A DNA stretch of 64,000 nt from Solirubrobacter sp963837485 (GTDB lineage: Bacteria > Actinomycetota > Thermoleophilia > Solirubrobacterales > Solirubrobacteraceae): positions 124,001 through 188,000 of the forward strand of contig CAWINP010000011.1 in assembly GCA_963837485.1 (NCBI GenBank), read 5' to 3'. The position numbers and the translations under genes are program-made. Each line of letters starts with the position of its first letter. Positions within the stretch are counted from its first letter, which is position 1. Shown here in pieces: positions 28,731-39,000 of this stretch. The notes beneath the pieces are model-generated. The model worked only from the letters and a program-made list of their open reading frames with translations, had not been told where the DNA came from and did no database searches.

Positions 28731-29100
28731 CGCCGCCTGCACGACCCCGACGCACGACGTACGCCGCTGGCCGCCGCCGGCAGTGAGGGCGCGACGCGCG
28801 CCATGGCCCGGGCGAGCGCGACGTGCGCCGCGTGGCCGCCGCCGGCGGCGTGATCGCGACGCGCGCGCCACCGGCCGCCGCCTGCGCGCCCCCGGCGCCG
28901 TGATCGCGACGCACGCGCCACCGGCCGCCGCCTGCGCGCCCCCGGCGGCGTGAGCGAGACGCGTACGACCGCCCGGGCGAGCGCGACGTGCGCCGCGTGG
29001 CCGCCGCCGGCAGTGAGAGCGCGACGCGCGCCACCGGCCGGGCGAGCGCCCGATCGCCCGCGAGCGCCGCGGCCGGGCGGGCGCGCGAGGTGACGAGGCG
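28731..29100. repeat. Mosaic of GC-rich direct repeats upstream of gntR
   Basis: No gene is supported here. The stretch is built from repeated blocks: a 50-bp unit twice in tandem (28861-28910 and 28911-28960, 46 of 50 identical); an exact 41-bp block at 28806-28846 and 28971-29011; and a 36-bp block with one mismatch at 28768-28803 and 28998-29033. A shared core of the form GTGAxCGCGACGCxCGC is visible in each. Long open frames through this region translate the repeats and are rejected as genes. Confidence 0.85.
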
Positions 29101-29254
29101 GACCCTGGACGTGCCCGCGGCGGTCAAGTCCACTGTGACCTCGTCACAACCACGCGCGGATGGCACCGTAATCCGCCGCGCGGGCTTGCATCTGAGATAT
29201 CAGTGCGAGATATTCACCGGCCCGACCCGAGCGTTTCGTGTCACTCTGACGACC

Positions 29255-29734
29255 ATGCAGCTCGAGACCTGGCAGGCGCCGCCCGGCGACGTCATCCCCA
29301 ACCACCCTCGCTTCCCCGTGCTGATCTACCGCGGCGTCGAGCTCAAAGACGGCCCGGAAGCCGCCCGCGAGCTCTTCGCCTCACACGGCTGGGGCGGATC
29401 GTGGGTGAACGGCGTGTTCGACTTCCACCACTTCCACTCCACGTCGCACGAGGCGCTCGCGGTGGTGAGCGGCGCAGCGACGATCGAGCTCGGCGGCCCT
29501 CAGGGTGAGGCGTTCGAGGTGAGCGCCGGCGACGTGCTCGTCCTCCCCGCCGGCACCGGCCACCGCCGCGCGACCGCTCGCGAGGGGTTCACCGTCGTCG
29601 GCGCGTACCCGAAGGGCCAGGAGGACTACGACCTGCTGCGCGAGGCCGACGACGCCGCCCGCGCCCGGATCGAGAGCCTGCCCGCGCCCCCCGACGACCC
29701 CGTGGGCGGCGAGGGCGTCCGGAACTGGCGCTAG
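29255..29734 (+). CDS. Cupin-domain protein (YjlB-like)
   Basis: A 159-aa cupin. The first motif is FDFHHFHSTSHEALAVVSG, supplying the His/Glu metal set. The second is VSAGDVLVLPAGTGHRRATA, supplying the second His. The length and the 'IPNHP.FPVLIYRG' start resemble the YjlB group of cupins, whose function is unknown. The start is ATG 29255; the frame extends far upstream through repeat DNA but is not family-like there. It overlaps the convergent YjbR-type gene by 4 bp (CTAG). Confidence 0.85.
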   Translation: MQLETWQAPPGDVIPNHPRFPVLIYRGVELKDGPEAARELFASHGWGGSWVNGVFDFHHFHSTSHEALAVVSGAATIELGGPQGEAFEVSAGDVLVLPAGTGHRRATAREGFTVVGAYPKGQEDYDLLREADDAARARIESLPAPPDDPVGGEGVRNWR

Positions 29735-30129
29735 CCGCCCCGGAGCTCTTTCGGCGCCATGCACCGCCAGGCGTCCGCGATCAGCTCCTCGAGCTGATCG
29801 AGCGAGACCGCCGGCAGCCGGACCAGGACGGCGGGGAAGCCGTTGTAGTGCGGCTCGGTGAAGAACACCGAAGGGTCCGCGGCCAGCAGGGCCTGCTTGT
29901 CGGCGTCGTCGATCACGCGCACCGCGAGCACGTCCTCGCGCGGCACGCGCGGCTTCTTCGGGTGCACGCGCTCGTTCCAGGCCCACACGAAGCCCTTCTC
30001 CTTGCCGCGGTTGAGGACTGAGAACGCGAAGCGGTCGCCGCTCTCGCGAACCTCCGGCAGCGCCAGCGCGATCCGGCGGACATCGGCCTGGTCAGCCACT
30101 TCTCGAATTGTGCTGACTTGCTCGGACAT
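29731..30129 (-). CDS. MmcQ/YjbR-family protein
   Basis: A 132-aa protein of the MmcQ/YjbR double-wing fold: ADVRRIALALPEV at the start, NRGKEKGFVWAWNERV, and a C-terminal EPHYNGFPAVLVRLPAVSLDQLEELIADAWR (shown as YNGFPAVLVRL and ELIADAWR). The fold is thought to bind DNA or protein, but the role is unproven. The start is ATG 30129. It is divergent from the MMPL exporter by 72 bp. Confidence 0.85.
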   Translation of the reverse strand: MSEQVSTIREVADQADVRRIALALPEVRESGDRFAFSVLNRGKEKGFVWAWNERVHPKKPRVPREDVLAVRVIDDADKQALLAADPSVFFTEPHYNGFPAVLVRLPAVSLDQLEELIADAWRCMAPKELRGG

Positions 30130-30201
30130 GCGGCCACCTTCGCCCCAGGAGTACGGCTAGCGCGAAGGATCGAACAGCGGTTCGCCCCTAACTTCACCCT
30201 C

Positions 30202-32364
30202 ATGCGCAAGCTTGCCGCCTGGTGCCACGATCGGCGCCGTACCGTGATCGGCCTTTGGGTCGCTGCCTTCGTCATCCTGGCAGCGCTGTGGGGCACCGCC
30301 GCGGGCGACTTCGTCAACAACTTCCGCCTGCCGGGAACCGAGTCCCAGCGGGCCTACGACCTCCTCAAGGATCGCTTCCCGCAGCAGGCGGGCGATACCG
30401 GCAGCGTCGTCTTCGCCGTCAAGAACGGCAACGTGCTGGACCACACCAACGAGATCAACGCGGTTCGCGCGCAGATCAAGAAGTCGCCGGAGGTCCTCAA
30501 CGTCGGCGACCCGACCGCCCAGGGCGCACCCGTCTCCAAGGACGGGAAGATCACGTTCGCCACGATCCAGTTCAAGAAGTCCAGCGGCGACGTGGACGTG
30601 AAATCGGTCAAGACGATGACCGAGAACACGCTCAAGCTCGACGGCAAGGGCGGCGTCCAGGTCGCGCTCGGCGGCGACGTCATCCACTGGTCAAATGCCG
30701 AGCAGGGCGGCGCCGGGGAGATCATCGGCATCCTCGTGGCGGCGCTCGTGCTGTTCCTCACGCTCGGCGTCGTCGCGATGGGGCTCCCGCTCCTGAACGC
30801 GCTGTTCGCGATGGTCGTGAGCCTCGCGATCATGGGGGTGATCGGCACACGCATCTTCGACGTCGTCGACTGGTCGCCGCAGCTGGCGGCGATGATCGGC
30901 ATCGGCGTCGGCATCGACTACGCGCTGCTGATCCTCAATCGCTTCCGGCTCGAGCGCGGATCCGGGAAGGATGTGCGCGAGTCGACGCTGATCTCGCTCG
31001 ACACTTCGGGCCGCGCCGTCCTGTTCGCGGGAACCGTGGTCGTGATCGCGATGCTCGGCATGATGCTGCTCGGCATCTCCTTCCTCTACGGCCCGGCGAT
31101 CGCCGCCGCGCTGTCCGTGCTCGCCACGATGATCGCGTCGCTGACGCTGATGCCGGCGATCCTCGGCACCAAGATCGGGCGCAAGATCAAGAAGTCCAAG
31201 CTCCACAGCGCCGACGAGGAGGCCGGCTTCTCCGCCCGCTGGAGCGCGTTCGTCGCGCGCCGGCCGGTTCCCGTGGCGATCGCCGCGCTGGCGATCCTGA
31301 TCGCGATCGCCGCGCCGGCGCTGCACATGCGGCTGTCGACGAGCGACGCCAGCACGTACAAGAAGTCCGACACCACGCGGGTCGCCTACGACCTGCTCAA
31401 GCAGGGCTTCGGCGCCGGCTTCAACGCGCCGCTCCTGCTCGCGGTCGAGCTGCCGAAGTCGGGCGACACCGCCGCGCTCACCCAGATCAGCGACGCGCTC
31501 AAGCAGCAGGACGGCATCGCCTCGGTGCTCCCGCCGACGGTCAACAAGGCCGGCGACACCGCGACGATCATCGCCTACCCGACGACCACGCCGCAGGACG
31601 AGCAGACCGACGAGACCGTCAAGACCGCGCGCAACGTGACGCTGCCGCCGATCGAGTCCAAGACCGGCGCGCGCGTGTCGATGGGCGGCGCGACCGCGAC
31701 GAACCTCGACTTCTCGCAGACGATCCGGGACAAGCTCCCGCTGTTCATCGGCGTCGTGGTCGGGCTCTCGCTGCTGCTGCTGGCGATCGTGTTCCGCTCG
31801 CTGCTGATCCCGGTCAAGGCCGGCATCTTCAACCTGCTCTCGATCACCGGCGCGTTCGGCGTCGTGACGCTGATCTTCCAGGACGGCCACGGGGCGGGTC
31901 TGTTCGGCGGCGCGACCGGACCGATCGAGTCCTTCCTGCCGATCATGGTCTTCGCCGTCGTGTTCGGTCTCTCGATGGACTACGAGGTCTTCCTCGTGTC
32001 GCGCATGCACGAGGAGTGGACGAAGACGCGCGACGCGCACTACGCCGCGCGCCACGGCCTGGCGATGACCGGCCGCGTGGTGACGGCCGCGGCGATCATC
32101 ATGATCGCGGTCTTCGGCGCCTTCGCGATCGGCAACGAGCGCGCGCTGGCGATGATGGGCGTCGGCTTCGCGGCCGCGATCTTCATCGACGCGTTCATCA
32201 TCCGGCTCCTGCTGCTGCCCGCCGTGATGCACATCTTCGGCGAGGCGATGTGGTGGATGCCGGCCTGGCTCGAGAAGCGCCTGCCGCACCTCAACATCGA
32301 GCCGCCGGAGTCGCTGCACACCACGCCGCCGCGCGTCGGCGAGCCGGAGCCCGTCTCGGTCTAG
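30202..32364 (+). CDS. MMPL/RND-family membrane transporter
   Basis: A 720-aa MMPL-type exporter made of two repeats. Each has one N-terminal helix, a large extracytoplasmic loop and a block of five to six helices (first repeat ~25-360, second ~385-695). The proton-relay Asp-Tyr motifs are in GIGVGIDYALLI and VFGLSMDYEVFL. Family members export lipids, siderophores or drugs. No substrate-specific partner gene is adjacent, and there is no TetR or MarR neighbour. The start is ATG 30202 (MRKLAAWCHDRR); an earlier in-frame start overlaps the divergent gene. A 13-bp GC hairpin follows the stop. Confidence 0.9.
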   Translation: MRKLAAWCHDRRRTVIGLWVAAFVILAALWGTAAGDFVNNFRLPGTESQRAYDLLKDRFPQQAGDTGSVVFAVKNGNVLDHTNEINAVRAQIKKSPEVLNVGDPTAQGAPVSKDGKITFATIQFKKSSGDVDVKSVKTMTENTLKLDGKGGVQVALGGDVIHWSNAEQGGAGEIIGILVAALVLFLTLGVVAMGLPLLNALFAMVVSLAIMGVIGTRIFDVVDWSPQLAAMIGIGVGIDYALLILNRFRLERGSGKDVRESTLISLDTSGRAVLFAGTVVVIAMLGMMLLGISFLYGPAIAAALSVLATMIASLTLMPAILGTKIGRKIKKSKLHSADEEAGFSARWSAFVARRPVPVAIAALAILIAIAAPALHMRLSTSDASTYKKSDTTRVAYDLLKQGFGAGFNAPLLLAVELPKSGDTAALTQISDALKQQDGIASVLPPTVNKAGDTATIIAYPTTTPQDEQTDETVKTARNVTLPPIESKTGARVSMGGATATNLDFSQTIRDKLPLFIGVVVGLSLLLLAIVFRSLLIPVKAGIFNLLSITGAFGVVTLIFQDGHGAGLFGGATGPIESFLPIMVFAVVFGLSMDYEVFLVSRMHEEWTKTRDAHYAARHGLAMTGRVVTAAAIIMIAVFGAFAIGNERALAMMGVGFAAAIFIDAFIIRLLLLPAVMHIFGEAMWWMPAWLEKRLPHLNIEPPESLHTTPPRVGEPEPVSV

Positions 32365-32375
32365 CCACGAACACC

Positions 32376-32406
32376 GCGGGCGGCGGCGCCGGCCGCCGCC
32401 GCCCGC
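32376..32406 (+). terminator. Strong GC hairpin after the MMPL gene
   Basis: A perfect 13-bp stem (GCGGGCGGCGGCG with CGCCGCCGCCCGC, 5-nt loop) begins 12 bp after the stop. There is no T-run. Its position and strength fit an actinobacterial intrinsic-like terminator. Confidence 0.65.
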
Positions 32407-32505
32407 AGACGCGATCACGCAATGGACACAAGAGCCTGATCGGTTGACGGGCAGATCGGGTACACGCACGTCCGGCTGAGTCGTCGTCTGCACGGAGGGG
32501 GCCGG

Positions 32506-35317
32506 ATGCGCTGGGTGCTTGGGGTGCTGGAGCTTGGCTCGCGATCGGCGCCGGTCCGGTGTGGGCCGACTCGCTGACGGTCTTCAACGAGCAGGGCGCC
32601 CCCGCGGGTCAGGGCCGGAGCTTCGTGTTCGACACCGCGGCCGGGGCGAAGCTCACGACCGACACGACGCGTGGGCTCCTGGTCAGCGCACAGAACGTCG
32701 ACGCGGGCGAGGCGGCCTCGCTTCAGCTCAGCGGTCCGGGCGCCACCGCACCCCCAGCGCCCGGGGTGTACCCGTACGCACAGCCGTTCTCCTACCGCCA
32801 GGGCGACCACGCCGGGATCGCCGTCGGCTACAGCCCCAACCCGTACTCGCCGTGTGACAAGCACCAGGGCAGCTTCGAGGTGCGCGAGCTCGAGCGCGAC
32901 ACGGCGGGCAAGGTGACGCGCGCATGGATCCTGTTCGAGGAGCACTGCGCCGGCGCCGCGGGCTATTCGCGCTTCGGCGAGCTCCGGATCGGCGCGGCCG
33001 GCTCCACCGGCCCTCGCACGGTGCCGACCCAGATCCGCTGGCCGCAGGACGAGGCGCACGGCCGCGGGCTCAGCGTGCCCGTGCGGGTGTGGTCCTCCTC
33101 GGTCACCGACGTGCGCGTCGTCGGCGACGACGCGGCGGACTTCGTGATCGACCGCAACGGCTGCTCAGGCTCGACGGCGAGCTCGTGCGACGTGATGGTG
33201 CATGCGGCGCCGGCCGCCGCGGGCGTTCGGCGTGCGTGGCTGCGGGTGACCGGCGCGGGCGGGTCCACGACCGACGTGCCGCTGGAGGCGTACGCGCGCG
33301 GCGGGGAATCCTCCCTGATCATGGACAGCGATCCCGGCGAGTTCGTCGGCGACGGCCAGAAGTGGTTCTATGGCCCGGACGCGAACTTCCAACTCGGCGG
33401 CACGCCGGAGCGGCTGACCGCGGACGTCAGCGCCTGGGACGTCGATCGCGAGTGGCACCTCGGGTTCCAGCCGGGAACGGCGACATCCTGAGGCCGGGGG
33501 TGACCACGACGATCCTCACCAATAACCCCAGCCCCGGACCACGTATGGACAGCTCGGCCACGGCCGCGGCTGCGCGGCCATGAACGGCCCGTTCACGGTG
33601 CACCAGATCGAGTTCGACCACGGCGACGTCAGCCGCGCCGCGGTCTCGTTCGACTTCAATTGCCTGTGGGACGAGCCGCGGATGCGCGGCACGCTCTCGC
33701 TGCACGCCGGCGACACCACGCCGCCCGCGCCCTGGATGGTCGCGTCCGGCGAGCCGACCGAGCCTGCACCGCCGCCGCCGATCCCGGCCACCATGTGAGA
33801 CGGATTGCGGCGGCGACATGTACGGGAACGTCGAGGTGCGCGAGATCGAGAAGGCGCCCGACGGAACGGTGACGCGCGCGTGGATCCTGTACGACGAGCG
33901 CTGCTATTTCGACGAAGGCGTGATCGCCGGCGAGCTGCGGATCGGCGCGCCGTCGGGCGCGGGGCCGCGAGCCGTACCGAAGCTGATGCGCTGGCCCGAC
34001 TCCGAGGTCGGCGAGCCGAACCTGGCCGTGCCGATCTCGGTCTGGGCCGATGCGCCGGTCGACGACGTGCGCGTGATCGGCGACGCGGCCGCTGACTTCG
34101 CCGTGCGCCACGACGGGTGCACGGGTGTTGCGGTGGTGCGCGGGGAGCCGTGCGAGGTCTGGGTGCGGCTACTCGCGTCGACAGCGGGAACGCGGCTGGC
34201 CTCGCTGCGCGTGACCGATCGCGCCGGGCGGTGGGTCGACGTGCCGCTGCAGGCGTTCGCGTACGGCGGCACGACGGGCTTCCACATGGTCAGCGAGCCG
34301 GGCGAGTTCGTCGGCCGCGGCCTCACCTGGAACTACGAGCCGAGCTCGCTCCTCTCGATCTGGGCCAGGCCGGAGCGCATCATGGCGCACGTGACCGGCG
34401 AGAACGGCGAGCTGTGGAACTTCGACATCTTCCCGCCGCCCGGCGAGCACCTGACCGCGGGCAGGACCTACGAGGCAACGGAGGAGTGGGCGAGCGGGCC
34501 GCGGACGGGCGCGCGCATCGACGTCGGCGGCGAGGCGCGCGCGTGCCCGGGCGACCTGACCGGAAGCTTCACGATCGGCGAGCTGACGTTCGTGAGGGAC
34601 GCGATCACGCGCGCCGCGTTCTCGTTCGACTTGCAGTGCAAGCACGAGGTGCCGGCGCTGCGAGGGACGTTCTCGGTTCACGCGGGCGACTCGACCCGGT
34701 GCGCCATGGATGGTCGCGAGCGCGACGCAGACGCCCACGGCCACGCCGACACAACGGCCACGCCGACGCCCACACCAACGTCGACGCCGACCCCGACGCC
34801 AACGGCCACGCCCACCCCGACGCCCACGCCAACCGCGACGCCCACGCCCAGCCCGACGGCCACGCCAACCGCGACGGCCACGCCCACCCCGACGGCCACG
34901 CCGACACCCACGCCCACGCCTACCGCGACGCCCACGCCGGAGCCGAGCGCGACTCCGGACCCGGTCACGGAGCCGTGGCCCGACCCGATCCGGACGCTTA
35001 CCACGACGCGGGCGCCGGAGGGCGGCGCGGCGCTTCGCGAGGCGAGCGCCCCCTGCGTCTCCGGGGCGCACTCGCTCGCGCGGGCTCCCGCGTCCCGGCG
35101 CCGCGCCACCGCCGCGGGACTCGCACCCAAGCTGAGCGCCTGCCGTGCCGCGCTCAAAGCGCTCCCGCCCAGCTCAGCGCGGCGGTCAGCGCTCGCCGCG
35201 ATCTCAAAGCAGCAGTCCGCGGTCGCCGTCCTGCGGCGGCGTTCTGCGAGCGGGAAGGCGGTGCGACGCGCGCTCGCCCAGCGGCCTCCGCTACGCGGGC
35301 GCTCAGCTAGCGACTAA
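32506..35317 (+). pseudogene. Secreted tandem-domain protein with Thr-Pro-rich linker, broken by about six frameshifts
   Basis: Two homologous domains of ~300 aa lie in tandem. Domain 1 (32560-33790) and domain 2 (33791-34700) share VTRAWIL(F/Y)(D/E)E, GELRIGA, the DV(R)V(V/I)GD.AADF motif, and (S/D)(D/E)PGEFVG. A Thr-Pro repeat linker (34736-34945) and a basic helical tail follow. The start ATG 32506 reads MRWVLGV and then the signal-peptide core AWLAIGAGPVWADS continues in another frame. Further shifts occur near 33472, 33545-33570, 33790, 34705 and 34752, each judged from where matching domain sequence moves to another frame. Domain 1's C-terminal part (MNGPFTVHQIEFD...) equals LTGSFTIGELTF of domain 2, which supports the reconstruction. 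No function is recognised; a cell-surface or carbohydrate-related role is guesswork. Confidence 0.65.
34736..34945 (+). repeat. Thr-Pro-encoding microsatellite-like repeat
   Basis: About 210 bp of imperfect ACGCCCACGCC-type units encode a (T-P/A-T-P)n linker between the domains and the C-terminal tail of the secreted protein. Low-complexity DNA of this kind is prone to indels, and two of the apparent frameshifts lie at its upstream edge. Confidence 0.8.
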
Positions 35318-36012
35318 GCCGGGACGACGGCGAAGTACTCCGGGTGGGCCCGCTCGAGCTCGGGCAGGTGGCTGTAGACCATGCGCAGGTGCTCGTGCAG
35401 GACGGCCTCGGCGCCGGCACCGTCACGCGCCTGCAGGCGCGTGACGAGCGCCACGTGCTGAGCGACCAGCTCGGCGATCACCTCGGGCCCCGGAAGGCTG
35501 AGGATGCGCACGCGGTTGAGGTGTGCACGGCTGCGCACGGCGATCCGCCACACGCCGGGGAAGCTGCTGATCTCCATCAGCCGGCGGTGGAACGCCTCGT
35601 CGAGCGTGTAGAAGCGCGCCGCGTCGTGCGTGCCCTCGGCCTCGGCCTGCGCGGCCAGCGACGTCTCGAGCTCGGCGAGCTCGGTGTCGGTGATGCGCTC
35701 GACGACCTCGCGCAGCGCCGCGACCTCGAGCGCCTCGCGCACGAACTGCGCCTCGCGCACCGCCTCGAGGCTGATCGGCGCGACGAACGTGCCGTGCTGG
35801 GGCACGACGTCGACGAGCCCTTCGTCGGCGAGCTGCAGGATCGCCTCGCGGACCGGCGTGCGGCTGACGCCGAGCTCCCGCGCGAGCTGCCCGTCCGCGA
35901 TCCGCTCGCCGGGCTTCAGGCGCAGCGACACGATCGCCTCGCGCAGCCGGGCATAGGCCTGTGCGCGCGCTGACGACGGATGGCGGCCGCGCGGTACGCG
36001 CTCCAGAGGCAT
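35314..36012 (-). CDS. GntR-family regulator with FCD domain
   Basis: A 232-aa regulator. The winged helix-turn-helix is AYARLREAIVSLRLKPGERI with LARELGVSRTPVREAILQLADEGL. The FCD effector domain has FYTLDEAFHRRLMEISSFPGVW and the metal/ligand histidines in QHVALV and LHEHLRMV. It is divergent from the GH92 mannosidase with a palindrome at its start codon, so it may respond to a sugar acid or glycan product. The start is ATG 36012; the 3' end overlaps the secreted-protein gene by 4 bp. Confidence 0.88.
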   Translation of the reverse strand: MPLERVPRGRHPSSARAQAYARLREAIVSLRLKPGERIADGQLARELGVSRTPVREAILQLADEGLVDVVPQHGTFVAPISLEAVREAQFVREALEVAALREVVERITDTELAELETSLAAQAEAEGTHDAARFYTLDEAFHRRLMEISSFPGVWRIAVRSRAHLNRVRILSLPGPEVIAELVAQHVALVTRLQARDGAGAEAVLHEHLRMVYSHLPELERAHPEYFAVVPA

Positions 36013-36027
36013 GCTAATATACTAGCA
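36012..36027. promoter_or_regulatory. GntR-type operator and AT-rich promoter core
   Basis: The palindrome TGCTA-ATATAC-TAGCA spans 36012-36027, touching the first base of the gntR start codon. The six-base centre is the most AT-rich DNA nearby and could double as a -10 element on either strand (TAATAT or TATATT). It lies 61 bp before the GH92 GTG, placing it to control both genes. Confidence 0.65.
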
Positions 36028-36088
36028 CTCCACCTGCGGGGGTGGGGAGGCGCGTCCACGCCTTCAGACGGACACGGGAGGGGACTCC

Positions 36089-39000
36089 GTGAGAGGAAGA
36101 GCTGCAGTGCTCCTCGCGGCGGCGGGCCTGGCGGTCTGTGCCGCGCCGGCGAGCGCACGCGACTACGTGCATCTGGTCAACCCATGGGTGGAGGCCGACA
36201 TCGGCCGCTACTTCTTCTTCCAGTCGGCAAGCCGGCCGTTCGGGATGGTCAAGCTGCGCCCGGACACCAGTACGAACGCCGCGTGGAACACCGGCTACCG
36301 GCGCAACGAGCACATGGTCAAGGGCTTCAGCCACGTCCACGAGTGGGAGCTCTCGGGCGTGCAGGTGATGCCGACGACAGGCGACGTGCCCAAGGACAAG
36401 GGCGACACCGGCTGGGAGTCCTACACGCCGCACGACGCGAGCGAGATCGCCGAGCCGGGCTATCACCGGCTGCACCTCGACCGCTACGGCATCACCGCCG
36501 AGCTCACGTCGACGGAGCGCGTCGGCTTTCACCGCTACACCTACGACAAGGCGGGCCCGAGCGAGATCATCGTCAACCTGCACGGCCAGCTCGGCGAGGC
36601 GGCGATGGAGGACGCGCAGGTCACGCAGGTGTCCAAGCGCGAGCTCGAGGGCTACGTCGTCGAGCACGGCGGGCGCACGAAGCTCTACTTCGCGATCGCG
36701 TTCTCACGCCCGTTCGACTCGCTGCACACGTGGGGCGACGTCGACGGCGCGTACGCGCGCTTCGATCACGTGCGCGCGCACGAGGCGATCGAGATGAAGG
36801 TCGCGCTCTCGCTCACCGGCACCGACGGCGCGCGGCGCAACCTGAACGCCGAGCTGCCCGGCTGGAGCTTCGGCAAGGTCAAGCGCGACGCGCAGCGCGA
36901 GTGGAACGAGATGCTCGGGCGCATCGACGTCCGCGGCGGCAGCCAGCAGCAGCAGGTGAAGTTCTATACCGACCTCTTCCATGCCCTGTGCGGCCGCGGC
37001 CTGGCGAGCGACGCCGACGGCCGCTACCTCGACGACACGTGGGACCACAACACCGTCAAGCGGATCCCGCTCGATCGCCACGGCGTCCCGAAATTCGCCA
37101 TGTACAACTCCGACGCGCTGTGGCTGACGCAGTGGAACCTGAACACGATCCTCGGGCTCGCGTACCCGGACGTGTACAGCAGCTTCGTGCAGTCGATGGT
37201 GCAGATGTACTCCGACGGCGGGCTGCTGCCGCGCGGACCGGTCGCCGGCGACGATTCGCTGATCATGACCAGCTCGCCGGCGACGTCGTTCATCGCGGGC
37301 GCGTGGAACAAGGGCATCCGCGACTTCGACATCAACACGGCCTACGACGCGATGCTCGACGCCCACTCGGTCGGCGGCCTGTTCGACAAGGGCGCGATCG
37401 AGTACTCGGGCTGGAGCGGCTCGGGCGGGATCCGCTCCTACATCGAGCACGGCTACGTGCCGTTCGACCTCGGCGGCGGCCTGGACGGCGGCGCCGGCCA
37501 GACGCTCGAGTACGCCAACCAGGACTGGGCGCTGGGCGAGCTCGCGCACTCACTCGGCAAGCGTGGGATCAACGCGTCGCAGTTCGCGCACGTGACGGTC
37601 TCCTCGGGCTCGGGCGAGCGGGCCGTGGACGGGCGGCCCAGCCGCTCGAGCCCCGACGTCGAATGGGTGTCCACCGAGCACACCCCGTGGATCCAGCTCA
37701 GCTGGGACGCGCCCCGGACGCTGCGGCGGATCGTGCTCAGCGATCGCGCGGACCCTGCGTCCAACGTGAACGCGGGGACGCTGCGCTTCAGTGACGGGTC
37801 CTCGGTCGACGTGTCCGGCATCCCGGCCGACGGCACGCCGAAGGCGTTCTCCTTCGCGCCGCGGCGGGTTACCTCGGTGCGCTTCGAGGCCACCGGCGGG
37901 TCCGGCGAGAACGTCGGCCTGAACGAGATCGAGGCGTGGGACGACAGCGACGTCGGCGGCTACCTGCTCGACCGCTCGCGCAACTGGCGCACGCTGTTCG
38001 ACCCGTCGACGGGGTTCATCCGCCCGAAGGGATCCGACGGCAAGTGGCTCGAGCCGTTCGACCCGCTGAGCCCGAACGACTTCGTCGAGGCCAACTCCTG
38101 GCAGGCCAGCTGGTTCACCGTCCAGGACGTGATGGGCCTCGCGAACCTGATGGGCGGTGAGGCCGGCTACGCCGAGAAGCTCAACTACGCGTTCGAGCGC
38201 GCGCGGGAGGTCAACTTCATCGGCGACTACGGCCACGGCTACGTCAGCTACGGCAACCAGCCGGGGCTCGAGGTCGCGCACCTGTTCAACTACGTCGGCT
38301 ACCCGTGGCTCACGCAGCACTGGGTGCGCGAGGTCGCGCAGCGGACGTTCGGCTCGATCGCCACCGACGACGGCTACGGGCACCACGACGAGGACCAGGG
38401 CCAGATGGGCTCGCTCAGCGCGCTGATGGCGATCGGCCTCTTCGAGGTGACCGGCGGCGCGTTGCCGCGGCCGGTCTATGACATCACCTCGCCGGTGTTC
38501 GACGAGGTCACGATCTCGCTCGACCGCCGCTACTACCGCGGCCGGCAGTTCCGGATCGTCACCCACGGCAACTCGCCGGCGAACCAGTACATCCAGCGCG
38601 CGCAGCTCGACGGGCGGCCGCTGGAGCGCTCGTGGTTCCACCACGACCAGCTCGCCGACGGAGGCACGCTCGAGCTGTGGATGGGGTCGCACCCGAACAC
38701 GGATTGGGGCGTGAAGGACCTGCCGCCGTCGCAGTCGCCGTCCGAGGGCCGCAAGCCGGTCTACGCGACGAGCGTGTCGGTCTCCGGCCCCGACGAGGCG
38801 CAGGAGCCGTACGGGACCGTCGCGTACAGCGCGTCCTTCGCGCCGGATGACACCACGCTCAAGCGCGCGTTCTGGTCGGTCACCGAGCCGGACGGCTCAC
38901 CCACCGACAAGGCGACGATCGACGGCGACGGCGTCCTGCAGGTCAACCGCCGTGACGGCGACGTGCTCGTCACCGCGACGGCGGCCGACGGCGGCCATGT

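Noticed and set aside
28768..29033. CRISPR or mobile-element ends
   Set aside because: Blocks vary in length and spacing, have no unique spacers, and no transposase or terminal inverted repeat is present.
28702..29166. Long open frames on both strands through the repeat block
   Set aside because: They translate GC-rich repeats into Ala/Arg/Pro strings without any family-like sequence, start-site signal or amino-acid composition of real proteins.
33580..33798. Separate small gene starting MNGPFTVHQ
   Set aside because: It aligns with the end of domain 2 of the downstream repeat, so it is part of the frameshifted tandem-domain gene.
34736..34945. CRISPR-like array
   Set aside because: Units are short, imperfect and contiguous with no spacers, and they encode a Thr-Pro linker.
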